DNA of 64,000 bases, taken from positions 26,014 to 90,013 of the forward strand of contig JAOPKD010000010.1 of assembly GCA_025517565.1 (NCBI GenBank), given 5' to 3'. A model generated the notes under the pieces. It was given only the letters and a program-made list of their open reading frames with translations, ran no database searches and was not told the DNA's origin. This document shows positions 18,097 to 27,518 of this stretch, piece after piece. The stretch's first letter is position 1, and the number at the start of each line of letters is the position of its first letter. Source of the stretch: Halapricum hydrolyticum (GTDB taxonomy: Archaea > Halobacteriota > Halobacteria > Halobacteriales > Haloarculaceae). The position numbers and the translations under genes are program-made.

Positions 18097-19752
18097 ATGC
18101 CCACAGAATCCGACACGGGGTACGACCCCACCCTCGGAAACAAGTTCGTTTTCGTCACCGGCGGGGTGATGTCCGGGCTCGGCAAGGGGATCACGGCAGC
18201 CAGCACCGGCCGCCTCCTGAAAAACGCCGGGTTCGACGTCACTGCCGTCAAGATCGACCCGTATCTGAACGTCGACGCCGGCACGATGAACCCCTTCCAG
18301 CACGGGGAAGTGTACGTCCTCAAGGACGGCGGCGAGGTCGACCTCGACCTGGGGAACTACGAGCGGTTCCTCGACGAGGACATGACCTTCGACCATAACG
18401 TCACTACGGGCAAGACCTACCAGCACGTCATCGAGAAGGAACGTGCTGGCGACTATCTGGGCAAAACTGTCCAGATCATCCCACACATCACCGACGACAT
18501 CAAGCGACGGATCCGCGAGGCCGCCGAGGGGACCGACGTCTGTCTGGTCGAGGTCGGCGGCACCGTCGGCGACATCGAGGGCATGCCCTATCTGGAGGCG
18601 CTCCGGCAGTTCGCCCACGAGCAGGACGACAACGATATCCTCTTCGCGCACGTCACGCTCGTCCCCTACTCGAAGAACGGCGAGCAGAAGACCAAGCCGA
18701 CCCAACACTCCGTCAAGGAACTCCGGAGCATCGGTCTCCAGCCGGACATCCTGGTGGGACGCTGCGAGGACAAGCTCCACCCGGACGTCAAAGAGAAGAT
18801 CGCGCTGTTCTGTGACGTGCCCGTCGACGCCGTCTTCTCGAATCCGGACGTCGAGGACATCTACCACGTCCCGCTGATGGTCGAAGAAGAGGGGCTGGAC
18901 GAGTACGTCATGGAGGAACTGGGCCTGGCCGATCGAGCCCTCCCCGCCGAGGAGCGGGACAACCGCTGGCGGGAACTGGTCACCCAGGAGCGGACCGGCG
19001 AGGTCGACATCGCCCTCGTCGGCAAGTACGACCTCGAAGACGCCTACATGAGCGTCAACGAGGCGTTGAAACACGCCGGACTGGAGAAGGGCGTCGACGT
19101 GAACGTCCGCTGGGTCGACTCAGATGAGGACGACGTCACCGAGAGCACCAACCTCACCGAGGCTGACGGAATCGTCGTCCCCGGCGGCTTCGGGGCCCGC
19201 GGAACGGAAGGGAAGATAGAGGCGATCCGGTATGCCCGCGAGAACGACGTCCCCTTCCTGGGGCTCTGTCTGGGTTTCCAGATGGCCGTCGTCGATATCG
19301 CGCGCAACGTCCTCGGGTACGAGGACGCCCACTCGGCGGAGATGGACGAGGAGACGCCCCATCCGGTCATCGACATCCTGCCCGAACAAGAACACACCGA
19401 GGACATGGGCGGGACGATGCGGCTGGGCGCACACCAGACCGACATCACACCCGGGACGCTGGCGGCGGATCTCTACGAGAGCAACGTCTGTACGGAACGG
19501 CACCGCCACCGCTACGAGGTCAACCCCGAGTACTTCGAGGACTTCGCCGAGACCTCGCTGGTCTTTTCGGGTCGGGCCGGCCGCCGGATGGAGATCCTCG
19601 AACTGGCGGACCATCCGTACTTCATCGGGACGCAGTTCCACCCCGAGTTCCGCTCGCGGCCCACGCGGGCCTCGCCGCCGTTCGTCGGCCTGCTCGAAGC
19701 CGTGCTGGGCGAGCGTGACTGGAGCGCACCCGAAACAGAGGTAGAGGCCTGA
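18097..19752 (+). CDS. pyrG: CTP synthase
   Basis: 551 residues, standard for PyrG. The ATG at 18097 is favoured over one 34 codons upstream because homologues begin shortly before [17 protein letters not shown] (residues about 11-27), the synthase P-loop region. The C-terminal class I glutamine amidotransferase domain has the nucleophile C391 (LGLCLGF) and the His/Glu pair in QFHPEF. It converts UTP to CTP with ATP and glutamine. The following HAD gene starts at the next base after the stop, and guaA follows. Confidence 0.97.
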   Translation: MPTESDTGYDPTLGNKFVFVTGGVMSGLGKGITAASTGRLLKNAGFDVTAVKIDPYLNVDAGTMNPFQHGEVYVLKDGGEVDLDLGNYERFLDEDMTFDHNVTTGKTYQHVIEKERAGDYLGKTVQIIPHITDDIKRRIREAAEGTDVCLVEVGGTVGDIEGMPYLEALRQFAHEQDDNDILFAHVTLVPYSKNGEQKTKPTQHSVKELRSIGLQPDILVGRCEDKLHPDVKEKIALFCDVPVDAVFSNPDVEDIYHVPLMVEEEGLDEYVMEELGLADRALPAEERDNRWRELVTQERTGEVDIALVGKYDLEDAYMSVNEALKHAGLEKGVDVNVRWVDSDEDDVTESTNLTEADGIVVPGGFGARGTEGKIEAIRYARENDVPFLGLCLGFQMAVVDIARNVLGYEDAHSAEMDEETPHPVIDILPEQEHTEDMGGTMRLGAHQTDITPGTLAADLYESNVCTERHRHRYEVNPEYFEDFAETSLVFSGRAGRRMEILELADHPYFIGTQFHPEFRSRPTRASPPFVGLLEAVLGERDWSAPETEVEA

Positions 19753-20430
19753 ATGGCACGAATCGACACGGTGTTGTTCGATCTCGACGACACGCTCTGT
19801 CAGTACGAGCGGTCGCCGGCGGACGTGTTGGCTATCGCGTTCGAACGCGCTGGCGTCCAGCCGTTCTTCGAGGCGACGGAGTATGTCGACCGCTTCACCG
19901 AGTTCTCCCAGGCAGGCGACGACGTCCGGGACATCCGACGGGCGGCCTTCGAGACGTTCGCCGAAGAGGCCGGTCGGGATCCGGACTGCGGACGGGCCGT
20001 CGCCGAGGCGTTCGCCGGGGAGCGAGACCAGTCCAGAGTCGAGTTCCGCGCGGGCGCTGACCAAGCGGTCGAGTCGCTCGCGGACGCCTACAGGCTGGGG
20101 GTCGTCACCGACGGCGATCCCTGGATGCAGTCACAGAAGATCGAAGCGCTTGGAATCGGCGACGCCTTCGAGACTGTGGTCCACGGCGGCCACGACGCAC
20201 CCACGAAACCCGATCCCGAACCGTTCGGCCTCGCCCTCGAAGCACTCGATGCCACGCCGGGGTCGGCGGTCCACGTCGGCGATTCCGTCGCGTCGGACGT
20301 ACGGGGAGCCAACAACGCCGGACTCACCTCGGTGTGGGCACCACTCGACCCGAAAAGACCCGATCCGTCTGTCGAACCCGACTACCGGATCGACTCGTTG
20401 CGCGACCTTCTCGACGAGCCCTGGCAGTGA
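19753..20430 (+). CDS. HAD-superfamily hydrolase
   Basis: 225 residues. All four HAD motifs are visible: nucleophile DLDDTLC (about 10-16), the Thr of VVTDGD (about 118), the Lys of APTKPDPE (about 156) and HVGDSVASDVRGA (about 176-188). This looks like a phosphatase of the phosphoglycolate phosphatase type with a helical cap. It starts one base after the pyrG stop, so it is co-transcribed; nucleotide-related phosphatase activity is possible but not shown. Confidence 0.88.
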   Translation: MARIDTVLFDLDDTLCQYERSPADVLAIAFERAGVQPFFEATEYVDRFTEFSQAGDDVRDIRRAAFETFAEEAGRDPDCGRAVAEAFAGERDQSRVEFRAGADQAVESLADAYRLGVVTDGDPWMQSQKIEALGIGDAFETVVHGGHDAPTKPDPEPFGLALEALDATPGSAVHVGDSVASDVRGANNAGLTSVWAPLDPKRPDPSVEPDYRIDSLRDLLDEPWQ

Positions 20431-20538
20431 TCCGCCGTCGATCCCGGGGTTTCACAACCGTTTTGGTCGTCCCTCGGCGAGTGGTGATATGCACAACGAC
20501 AGCGTTCGCCGGGTTCAGGGCTGGAGAGGTGGTCGTTG

Positions 20539-21456
20539 ATGGTCGACGTCGAGAGCTTCATCGACGAGAAGATCGACGAGATCGGCGACGAGGTCGGCGA
20601 CAAAAACGCCGTCATCGGTCTCTCGGGGGGCGTCGACTCCTCGACGGCCGCCGCGCTGGCCTACGAGGCCATCGGCGACCAGTTGACCGCCGTCTACGTC
20701 GACACCGGTCTCATGCGCAAAGGCGAGACCGACCAGATCCGCGAGACCTTCGAGTACATGGATTCGTTGCGGATCATCGACGCCAAAGACCGCTTCCTCG
20801 ACGAACTCGAGGGCGTCACCGATCCCGAGGAGAAGCGTCACATCATCGGCGAGCAGTTCATCCGGGAGTTCGAGAAAGTCGCCCGCGATGTCGATGCCGA
20901 CTACCTCGTCCAGGGGACGATCTACCCCGATCGGATCGAATCGGAGGGGACGATCAAGTCCCACCACAACGTCGGCGGTCTGCCCGAGCGGATCGACTTC
21001 GAGGGGATCGTCGAACCCATGCGCGACCTCTACAAGGACGAGGTCCGGGAGGTCGCCCGCGAACTCGACCTCGAAGAGATAATCTCCGAGCGAATGCCGT
21101 TCCCCGGACCGGGACTCGCGGTGCGGATCATCGGCGAGGTCACCGACGAGAAACTCGAGGTCGCCCGGGAGGCCAACCACGTCGTCGAGGAAGAGTTAGC
21201 AGAGTACGAACCCTGGCAGGCGCTGGCGGCGGTTATCGGCAAGGCCACGGGCGTAAAAGGCGACAACCGCGTCCACGGCTGGGTCGTCTCCGTCCGATCC
21301 GTGGAATCCCGTGACGGCATGACCGCCCGCGCCCAGGAAATCGACTGGGAGACCCTCCAGCGGATCCAGTCTCGTATCACCGGTTCCCACGAGAACGTCG
21401 CTCGCGTCGTCTACGACGTGACCCACAAGCCGCCGGCGACCATCGAGTACGAGTGA
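20539..21456 (+). CDS. guaAb: GMP synthase, ATP-pyrophosphatase subunit B
   Basis: 305 residues from the ATG at 20539. The PP-loop SGGVDSS is at about 28-34, followed by the nucleotide-binding GLMRKGE region. The C-terminal dimerisation domain has the typical [13 protein letters not shown] (about 185-197) and ends KPPATIEYE, the family's usual C-terminus. In archaea the amidotransferase subunit is a separate gene, not present here. It aminates XMP to GMP. The pyrG-HAD-guaA grouping joins two amidotransferase-dependent nucleotide steps. Confidence 0.95.
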   Translation: MVDVESFIDEKIDEIGDEVGDKNAVIGLSGGVDSSTAAALAYEAIGDQLTAVYVDTGLMRKGETDQIRETFEYMDSLRIIDAKDRFLDELEGVTDPEEKRHIIGEQFIREFEKVARDVDADYLVQGTIYPDRIESEGTIKSHHNVGGLPERIDFEGIVEPMRDLYKDEVREVARELDLEEIISERMPFPGPGLAVRIIGEVTDEKLEVAREANHVVEEELAEYEPWQALAAVIGKATGVKGDNRVHGWVVSVRSVESRDGMTARAQEIDWETLQRIQSRITGSHENVARVVYDVTHKPPATIEYE

Positions 21457-21480
21457 CATCGGCGGCTCCGATGTGATCCC

Positions 21481-22524
21481 CTACTTTTCGGAGACGACGA
21501 CGCCGTCGGCCGGATCGACTAGCCTCGCCCGGAGCTCGTTCCCGGTCTCGATGGCTTCGAGCAGTGCCGGCGCCCGATCGCTCTCGACCGCCACGACGAT
21601 GTCCGCTCCGATCGCTCGCGCACCGTCGGCTCCGTGTTCTCTTGCCGTCTCGACGATCTGCTCGGCCCCAGGTGCGTCCACAGTGACGTTCTCGGCCAGA
21701 TCGTGATGTGCTTCATCGAGCAACTCGCCGAAGCGGTCGAGTTCGCCGTCGTCCAGGGCCGTCGCCGCCTGACTCGCGCGGGCGTTCTCCCGGACGAGAT
21801 ATCCCAGCCGATCGGCTCCGGGACTGTCCAGCCTGGGGAGCATCGTCAAATCGACCGCCGGCGAGGACTCGACGCCGAGCTCCTCCAGTGCCTGCCGGAC
21901 GCTGTCGCCGTCCTCGCCGGCACCTGGCGCGGGCGAGTCCGTGCCAGTCGAAGCCGTGAGTATCTGTAGCCCGTTCGGCACGGCGACCCGGGCGTAGGTG
22001 CCCTCGCCCGCGTCCAGAAAGAGCGCCGAGCCGGCTTTCCCGAGCGCGATCGCGAACGGCGCGGCGGTCGGACGGTCGCGTCCGAGAAACTCGGTTTCGA
22101 CGCGCCGGGCGAGTCGGGCGATCTCCAGACGCGAGAGGTCCAGCTCGTAGGCCGCCCCCAGCAACGCCAACACTGCAAGCTCCAGGCTCGACGTGGCGTT
22201 TGCGTCGGCGGGGACACCCCCTTCTGTCGCGTCCGACCCGAACAGCTCACCGTCGACGACTCCCTCGAATCCGCCGGGCTCGAACCCGGCGTCCGCGAGT
22301 ACGGCGTAACAGCCACGGATCGGATCCGCCCAGTCGCCGGCCGGCTGTGGATCCGCGGTCGCAAACGCCCGCGTGTCGTCTCCGAGAGAGACGGTCACGT
22401 CCTCGGCCGGCTTCGCTTCCATCGTCGTCGATCGATCGGTCGCTACCGCTAGCGCGTAGCCGTCGCTGTCGGGCGTCCGATCGCCGAACAGGACCGCCGC
22501 GCCGGGGGAACGCACCTGGTACAT
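21481..22524 (-). CDS. Degenerate GHMP-kinase (galactokinase-like) protein
   Basis: 347 residues with a galactokinase-like course: an N-terminal SPGAAVLFGD segment where GalK has PGRVNLIGE; NATSSLELA (109-117) where GalK has GLSSSAA; and a C-terminal AREHGADGARAIGADIVVAV where GalK has the glycine-rich GARMTGGGFGG. The segment carrying the catalytic Asp (GIMDQ in GalK) is PTAAPF at 152-157, so that Asp is lost and the third motif is eroded. It may be a pseudokinase or bind a different ligand. It converges on guaA and lies next to fen. Confidence 0.65.
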   Translation of the reverse strand: MYQVRSPGAAVLFGDRTPDSDGYALAVATDRSTTMEAKPAEDVTVSLGDDTRAFATADPQPAGDWADPIRGCYAVLADAGFEPGGFEGVVDGELFGSDATEGGVPADANATSSLELAVLALLGAAYELDLSRLEIARLARRVETEFLGRDRPTAAPFAIALGKAGSALFLDAGEGTYARVAVPNGLQILTASTGTDSPAPGAGEDGDSVRQALEELGVESSPAVDLTMLPRLDSPGADRLGYLVRENARASQAATALDDGELDRFGELLDEAHHDLAENVTVDAPGAEQIVETAREHGADGARAIGADIVVAVESDRAPALLEAIETGNELRARLVDPADGVVVSEK

Positions 22525-22581
22525 GGGGCTACGTTCGGCTTCGACCGTTGGTGAGTGTTGCGACCGGCCAGCCCGCGACCG

Positions 22582-23562
22582 TCACGACCACCGGTCGAGG
22601 CCAGTCTGGACCTGCGACTCCTCGATCCGATCGAACCCGCGCTCGACCTCCTCGGGATCGACTTCCCACGTCTCGGTGACGTACTCGCGGGCCGCGTCCA
22701 CGTCGGGCGAGATATCGAGATCTAGCTCCGGTGTCTCGACGACCGGCGGGTCGCGAAAGAGCTGTCTGATCCTGTCGGCGTTCTCGATCTGGAGACCTTC
22801 GGCCTCGATGACGCCCCACAGATCACCGTGCTCCCTGATCGCTTTGACTGACGTCTTCGGCCCGTAGCCGGAGACGCCGTCGTTGAAGTCGGTGCCACAG
22901 AGGATCGCGACGTCGATCAACTGCTCCCAGGTGAGATCGTGTTCGGAAAGCGTCGCGTCCAGGACCATCAGCTCGGGATCGCCCTTGCTGGTCAACTGCC
23001 GGAGCGTCAGCGGTGCGCCGAACAGCAGGGCGTCGTAGTCTTCCGTGCCGGCGTAATCGACGTCGCCGCGGCGAGCCATCACGGCCGCCTGGGCCTCGCC
23101 CTCCGCGGGGGCGTCGACGATCGGCACGTCCAGCAGTTCGAGCAACTCGCGGGTCGTCTCGACGATCGTCTCGGTCAGCCGCTGCGTTCGACTCTCCAGG
23201 CGTGCAACGGCGAGTTCGTCGCCGCGCTCGCGCGCCTCTTCGAGGCGCTGCTCGGCGGCCTCGCGTTTCTCGCGTCGCTGTTGCACCTCGTCGTCTTTCA
23301 GCTCGGTGACCGCGCCGTCGAAGACGAACACCGGCGTCAGGTCGTGCTCGAAGAACCTCGGGATCCCTTGCACGACGCCGACGAGATTGGCGACCTCCTC
23401 GCCGTCGCTCGTCGTGTAGATCTCGTCGCGCGTCCACTTCACCGTCGTCGTCAGATACCGATACAGCCAGTTGTGGGCGTCCACGGCGACGACCGAACCC
23501 TGCAGGTCGGCGAACGGAACGTCCTCGATGACCGCCAACTCGCGGAGCGCTGCGTTTCCCAT
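22582..23562 (-). CDS. fen: Flap endonuclease 1
   Basis: 326 residues, the family length. The ATG at 23562 gives the MGNAAL start expected of archaeal FEN1. Metal-site acidic residues are in [35 protein letters not shown] and GTDFNDG, followed by the helix-hairpin-helix region. The tail ends QTGLDRWS, close to the PCNA-binding QxxLxxFF/WF box but with Ser as the final residue. It removes 5' flaps in Okazaki fragment maturation and repair. Confidence 0.95.
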   Translation of the reverse strand: MGNAALRELAVIEDVPFADLQGSVVAVDAHNWLYRYLTTTVKWTRDEIYTTSDGEEVANLVGVVQGIPRFFEHDLTPVFVFDGAVTELKDDEVQQRREKREAAEQRLEEARERGDELAVARLESRTQRLTETIVETTRELLELLDVPIVDAPAEGEAQAAVMARRGDVDYAGTEDYDALLFGAPLTLRQLTSKGDPELMVLDATLSEHDLTWEQLIDVAILCGTDFNDGVSGYGPKTSVKAIREHGDLWGVIEAEGLQIENADRIRQLFRDPPVVETPELDLDISPDVDAAREYVTETWEVDPEEVERGFDRIEESQVQTGLDRWS

Positions 23563-23707
23563 CGATCGACTGTAGGACGGACAGCGGCTTGAATCCCCTG
23601 ACGCAGGCCCACTGTTGCCATCTACCCGGCGCTGAAGCGCAGGCCTTCGCCTCGAAATTCCGGTAAAGAGGATTAACTTACAAGAGTGGGCGTTCAATCC
23701 GACGCAT

Positions 23708-24313
23708 ATGACGGATCGAGATCGACGTTCGGGATCGTCACGACAACCTGTTCGAACCGATGGGGGGGCTACCGAGGGTCCGAGAGTCGAGGATCCCGAG
23801 GCCGAACTGCTCGCGGCAGGGGCTCTCGAGGAGGCGTCCTCGGGCGACCTGCAGGTCACCTCGACGTTCAACGAGGCCTGGCAGGCAGAGATCCAGGACG
23901 TAAAAGCCGACGAAGACGCCAACAGGCAGGAACTGGTCGACGTCATGGGGATCGATTCGGACGGAGAAGTCGAACTCGAGGCCGTCAACGACGCCTTCCG
24001 CATCACGATCGACGGCGCCCTCATCGGCTCACTGGAGTCGGAGGCCGCCTTCTACGCGGACCTGGCCGCCGCTCGGTTGCTCGAGGACCGACTCCAGGCG
24101 TGGCACGAGCTGCCGGTCGCCGACCGGAGTCGCCTCCTGAAGGGGCTGCGGCTGTTCCTGGAGATTTGTCCCGAGTGCGGGACAGAGGTCGTCTTCGACA
24201 CGAAGACCGTCGAGTCCTGCTGTGGCAGCTACCAGGTCGCGGCGGTCGACTGTGACGGGTGTGGTTCGCGGCTGTTCGAGTCGGCACCGATCGACGAAGA
24301 CGCGATGGACTAA
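23708..24313 (+). CDS. Haloarchaeal zinc-ribbon protein, unknown function
   Basis: 201 residues. A charged low-complexity start (1-55) precedes a helical middle (60-140) and a C-terminal ribbon with ICPECG, ESCCGSY and DCDGCG (about 155-190), which could hold a zinc ion. There are no membrane segments. It starts about 145 bp from the divergent fen gene. It may be a nucleic-acid or protein-interaction factor; no function is visible. Confidence 0.7.
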   Translation: MTDRDRRSGSSRQPVRTDGGATEGPRVEDPEAELLAAGALEEASSGDLQVTSTFNEAWQAEIQDVKADEDANRQELVDVMGIDSDGEVELEAVNDAFRITIDGALIGSLESEAAFYADLAAARLLEDRLQAWHELPVADRSRLLKGLRLFLEICPECGTEVVFDTKTVESCCGSYQVAAVDCDGCGSRLFESAPIDEDAMD

Positions 24314-24330
24314 CGCCCGTAGCGCGCGCT

Positions 24331-24855
24331 TCACCCGGGGAACGGGTCGACGACCGACGGGGCCGTCTCGCGGGAATCGACGAACGCGACCGCGTCCGGT
24401 TCGAGGTCGTCCTCGCGGAAGCTTTCCATCCCTTCCCGGTACCGTGTCTCCCGGTCCGGGTCGGGCCAGGCCATGACGCGTTCGGTCAGCCCCGTCTGCT
24501 CGCCCGTGTAGCCGAACCCGGCCTTCGAGGCGGCCTCGTAGGCGAAGGGATTGTTTACGGCGGCCACGACCCGATCGAAGCCGTGGTCAGCGGCCCGACC
24601 ACGGACCGTCCGGAGCAGCCGCGAGCCGATCCCCTCGCTCCGTCGGTCGCGCCGCACCGTCACGTACCGGATCCGAAGCGTCGAGTCGTCTGTCCGGTCG
24701 GCGTCGAACGCCGCCGCGGCGACGATCTCGTCGGCCTCGCGAACGACGGCCTTACCGGTCGAAGACATGACGAACTTCCCGGCGTAGCTGAACTGCTCGT
24801 AGTCGAGCCGCAGCGTCGGTCCGTCAGCGGGCCAGCCGAGCAGTTCGAACTCCAT
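24331..24855 (-). CDS. GNAT-family N-acetyltransferase
   Basis: 174 residues from the ATG at 24855; the open frame extends further upstream only as antisense to the methyltransferase gene. The acetyl-CoA-binding signature RRDRRSEGIGSRLLRTV (about 69-85) is clear, followed by the FDRVVAAVNNPFAYEAASKAGFGYTG region typical of the GNAT fold. The substrate is unknown. Divergent from the methyltransferase, 75 bp apart. Confidence 0.85.
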   Translation of the reverse strand: MEFELLGWPADGPTLRLDYEQFSYAGKFVMSSTGKAVVREADEIVAAAAFDADRTDDSTLRIRYVTVRRDRRSEGIGSRLLRTVRGRAADHGFDRVVAAVNNPFAYEAASKAGFGYTGEQTGLTERVMAWPDPDRETRYREGMESFREDDLEPDAVAFVDSRETAPSVVDPFPG

Positions 24856-24930
24856 ACGCCCGCCAGGCCCTCCGGCGGCAAAGACGTACTGCTCCGCGTC
24901 CCTTTTGCTCGTCCGGGCCCTCTCTGTCGT

Positions 24931-25506
24931 ATGTCCACTGGCGACGTCGCTCTCTTCGACCGGTTCGCGCGCTACTACGATCTGTTTATGCCTGGCGCGA
25001 AGGCGACTGCCCTCTCTCGCGGACTCGAACACGCCGGACGACCCGTCGAACGCCTGGTCGACGTCGGTGGCGGGACCGGGCGCGCGGCGCGAGCACTCGG
25101 CGTCGAACGTCGGTTCGTGCTCGACGCATCCCGTGGCATGCTGGCGCAGACGACGCTCCCGAGCGTCCAGGGCGACGCCGGACGACTCCCGCTCGCGACC
25201 GACGCCGTCGACGCGATCACGATCGTCGACGCGCTCCATCACATCTACGAGTGGGACACCGTCTTCGAGGAGGCGTATCGCGTGCTTGCGCCGGGTGGCG
25301 TGCTCGTGATCAGCGACTTCGACCCGACGACCGTCCCGGGTCGGGTGCTGGCGTTCGGCGAGCGACTCGTCGGGTTCGACTCGGCGTTCGTCTCGCCCGC
25401 CCAACTCCGGCAGCAGCTCGAAGACGTGGGGTTCGAGACCCACCTCATCGAGGGTGGGTTCGGGTACACGGTCGCGGCGGTCGTCCCGAAACGCGAAGGC
25501 ACATAG
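24931..25506 (+). CDS. Class I SAM-dependent methyltransferase
   Basis: 191 residues. It starts with a UbiE/COQ5-like helix (FDRFARYYDLFMPG), then motif I VDVGGGTGRAA (about 42-52), the acidic end of beta 2 (VLDAS), GDAGRLPLATDAVD and ALHHIYEW. These mark a small-molecule methyltransferase. Substrate is not evident. It is followed 23 bp later by a DUF3054-type membrane protein, so the two may be co-transcribed. Confidence 0.85.
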   Translation: MSTGDVALFDRFARYYDLFMPGAKATALSRGLEHAGRPVERLVDVGGGTGRAARALGVERRFVLDASRGMLAQTTLPSVQGDAGRLPLATDAVDAITIVDALHHIYEWDTVFEEAYRVLAPGGVLVISDFDPTTVPGRVLAFGERLVGFDSAFVSPAQLRQQLEDVGFETHLIEGGFGYTVAAVVPKREGT

Positions 25507-25529
25507 GCCCGGCGTTCGAGAGGTCAGAT

Positions 25530-25952
25530 ATGTCACAGGTGGTCGATGAGCTCGATCGCCGGGTCGATCGGACGCGACTGTCCGTGCTGGTCGCCTTCGG
25601 TGACGTCGCCTTGATTGCACTGTTCGTCGCGATCGGTGAGATAACGCACGGTTCCCCGCCGTGGGAGTACCCGGTTCGGGCCGTCGAAGCGTTCGTTCCG
25701 TTTCTGCTCGGCTGGGTGATCGCGACGTTCGTCGGCGGACTCTATACGACTGACGCCTGGAAGTTTCCCTTGCGGGCGATCTCCTGGACGACCCCCGCCT
25801 GGATCATGGCGGTCCTGATCGCGATGGCGATCCGGGCGCTGCCGTTCGTCCGCGGTGGCGTTCAGCTCTCGTTCGTCGCCGTCTCGATGGCCGTCGGACT
25901 CGTGCTGCTGGTCCCCTGGCGGACGGCGATGGCGCTGCTGTACGGCGAGTAG
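25530..25952 (+). CDS. DUF3054-type membrane protein
   Basis: 140 residues with four membrane helices (about 18-36, 50-70, 80-100, 107-130). The pattern of an early FGDVALIALFVAIGE helix and a WTTPAW segment between helices is what I recall for DUF3054 proteins of haloarchaea and actinobacteria. Function unknown. Confidence 0.75.
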   Translation: MSQVVDELDRRVDRTRLSVLVAFGDVALIALFVAIGEITHGSPPWEYPVRAVEAFVPFLLGWVIATFVGGLYTTDAWKFPLRAISWTTPAWIMAVLIAMAIRALPFVRGGVQLSFVAVSMAVGLVLLVPWRTAMALLYGE

Positions 25953-25983
25953 TCGGCAGAAAACGATCGTCCACTGGGGATGC

Positions 25984-26154
25984 CTACCGATAATCTTCGA
26001 TCGGGACCGCCACGGTCGACTGGATCCAGGCCTGATGGTTCTCCCGATCGTAGATGACGAACGCGTCGTCATCGAGTGTCAACTCGGCGCATCGCTGAGA
26101 CTGGTCGTCGTCCGTCACCGGCCCGTCCGTGTTGTCCGTGGCATTGCCGCTCAT
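25984..26154 (-). CDS. Small haloarchaeal protein, 56 residues
   Basis: Starts at the ATG at 26154. After a polar, acidic N-terminus it has the patterned C-terminus DDDAFVIYDRENHQAWIQS, which I recall from short uncharacterised haloarchaeal proteins. No metal site or membrane helix. Converges on the DUF3054 gene with a 31-bp gap. Confidence 0.6.
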   Translation of the reverse strand: MSGNATDNTDGPVTDDDQSQRCAELTLDDDAFVIYDRENHQAWIQSTVAVPIEDYR

Positions 26155-26495
26155 TGTGCGTCGTGGACGGGGTTTCCGTCTCACTGCCTCCATCCACAAC
26201 TCGTCTCTCTTCCCGTATAAGCGCTCTCCCCAAATTATCATTCGATAAAACAGTAGTTTCGGACGGTTTCGAGACGGATCTCGACGATCGGGTGGCTGAT
26301 CTTCTATGTCGGCGGTTGTCCGTTAGTCCTCGCAGATATAGCTTTCTTTTCGACCGCTACGCCCGTTATCGCGCTCGATAATCGGTCTCGTGCCGCGCTG
26401 ACCGTCACCGACGGCTCCCGGATCGACGGCACGACACCTGGCCGGTTTCCCGAACGGGACTACACCTACAAGGATGGGAGGCCAACAGTCGCAAG
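26155..26495. other. Intergenic region, divergent promoters
   Basis: 341 bp between the divergent 56-residue gene and the cyclodeaminase-family gene. The frames within are short and biased against coding. AT-rich patches at about 26230-26250 and 26335-26350 could be TATA regions. Nothing else is clear. Confidence 0.4.
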
Positions 26496-27491
26496 ATGAT
26501 CGAGATACCGTTCTACCGGAGCAGCGAGACGCGTGGACTCGCGACGCCGGCCGAGTACGTCACGGCCGTTCGCGAGGGGTATCGCCAGCGCGGCGAGGGC
26601 GCACCGGCCGAGCCACGGACCGCACTGACCAACGAGGATCCGCCAGGGCTATTGACGGGGTATCTCGCGGTCCTCCCGGAGACGGGTGCGATGGGCGGGT
26701 ACACCTACGCCGCCGGATTCGGCGACGGGGACGCCCACTTCGTGTTGCCGCTGTACGATTCCCAGTCGGGACAGCCGCTGGCAGTCTTCGACGGGGCACA
26801 TCTCAACCCCTACAAGACCGGCGCAGCCGGGGCCGTCGGCGTGGACGCGCTCGCCCGTGAGGACGCCAGTACGGTCGGACTGTTCGGCAGCGGCACGCAG
26901 GCACGGGGACAGCTCCGGGCGACGGCAACCGTCCGCGACCTCGATCGCGTGGCCGTCTACTCCCCGACGCCCGACCACCGCGAAACGTTCGCCGCCGAGA
27001 TGAACGCCGAACTCGACGCGACCGTCGCTGCCGTCGCCTCGCCCGCGGCCGTCCTCGAAAACGCCGACGTCGTCATCACCGCGACCCGATCCAGCGAACC
27101 ACTCTTTGACGGTGACCGGCTCGAACCCGGCACGCACGTGACGGCGATGGGTCAGTACCACCCCGAGCGTCGCGAACTCGACGCGACAGCGGTCGCACGG
27201 GCAACGTACGTCCCTGACCTGCGCGCGCGGACCGAACAGGACGCCGGGGCGTACATCCAGGCTCGCGAGGACGGAGCGATCGGTGACGACCACGTCCACG
27301 CGGAACTGGGTGAGGTCGTCGCCGGAAACGCGCCCGGCCGCACCAGCGACGACGACATCACGGTCTTCGACAGCGGCGGGACGGCCATCGAAACTGTCGC
27401 CGCCGCTCACATGCTCTACGAAACGGCAGTTGATCGCGACGACCTGGGGCAGACGATCACGTTCGCGCCGGCGAGCGAAGCGATGGACTAG
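26496..27491 (+). CDS. Ornithine cyclodeaminase / mu-crystallin family protein (alanine dehydrogenase type)
   Basis: 331 residues. The Rossmann motif VGLFGSGTQARGQLRA (about 128-143) and the upstream substrate-site segment HLNPYKTGAAGAVG (about 104-117) define the family. Members are NAD(P)-dependent imine-forming or reducing enzymes such as ornithine cyclodeaminase, alanine dehydrogenase and ketimine reductase. The C-terminal catalytic region (TVFDSGGTAIETVAAA) is present. Which substrate is used cannot be read from the sequence. Its last nine codons, stop included, are duplicated just downstream (27-bp repeat). Confidence 0.88.
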   Translation: MIEIPFYRSSETRGLATPAEYVTAVREGYRQRGEGAPAEPRTALTNEDPPGLLTGYLAVLPETGAMGGYTYAAGFGDGDAHFVLPLYDSQSGQPLAVFDGAHLNPYKTGAAGAVGVDALAREDASTVGLFGSGTQARGQLRATATVRDLDRVAVYSPTPDHRETFAAEMNAELDATVAAVASPAAVLENADVVITATRSSEPLFDGDRLEPGTHVTAMGQYHPERRELDATAVARATYVPDLRARTEQDAGAYIQAREDGAIGDDHVHAELGEVVAGNAPGRTSDDDITVFDSGGTAIETVAAAHMLYETAVDRDDLGQTITFAPASEAMD

Positions 27492-27518
27492 GCGCCGGCG
27501 AGCGAAGCGAGGGATCAG
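27465..27518. repeat. 27-bp tandem duplication spanning a stop codon
   Basis: Two adjacent 27-bp units (27465-27491 and 27492-27518) share their first 19 bases and differ at a few positions after. The first unit is the last eight codons and TAG of the cyclodeaminase-family gene; the second reaches into the stop codon of the convergent presenilin-like gene. Confidence 0.85.
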
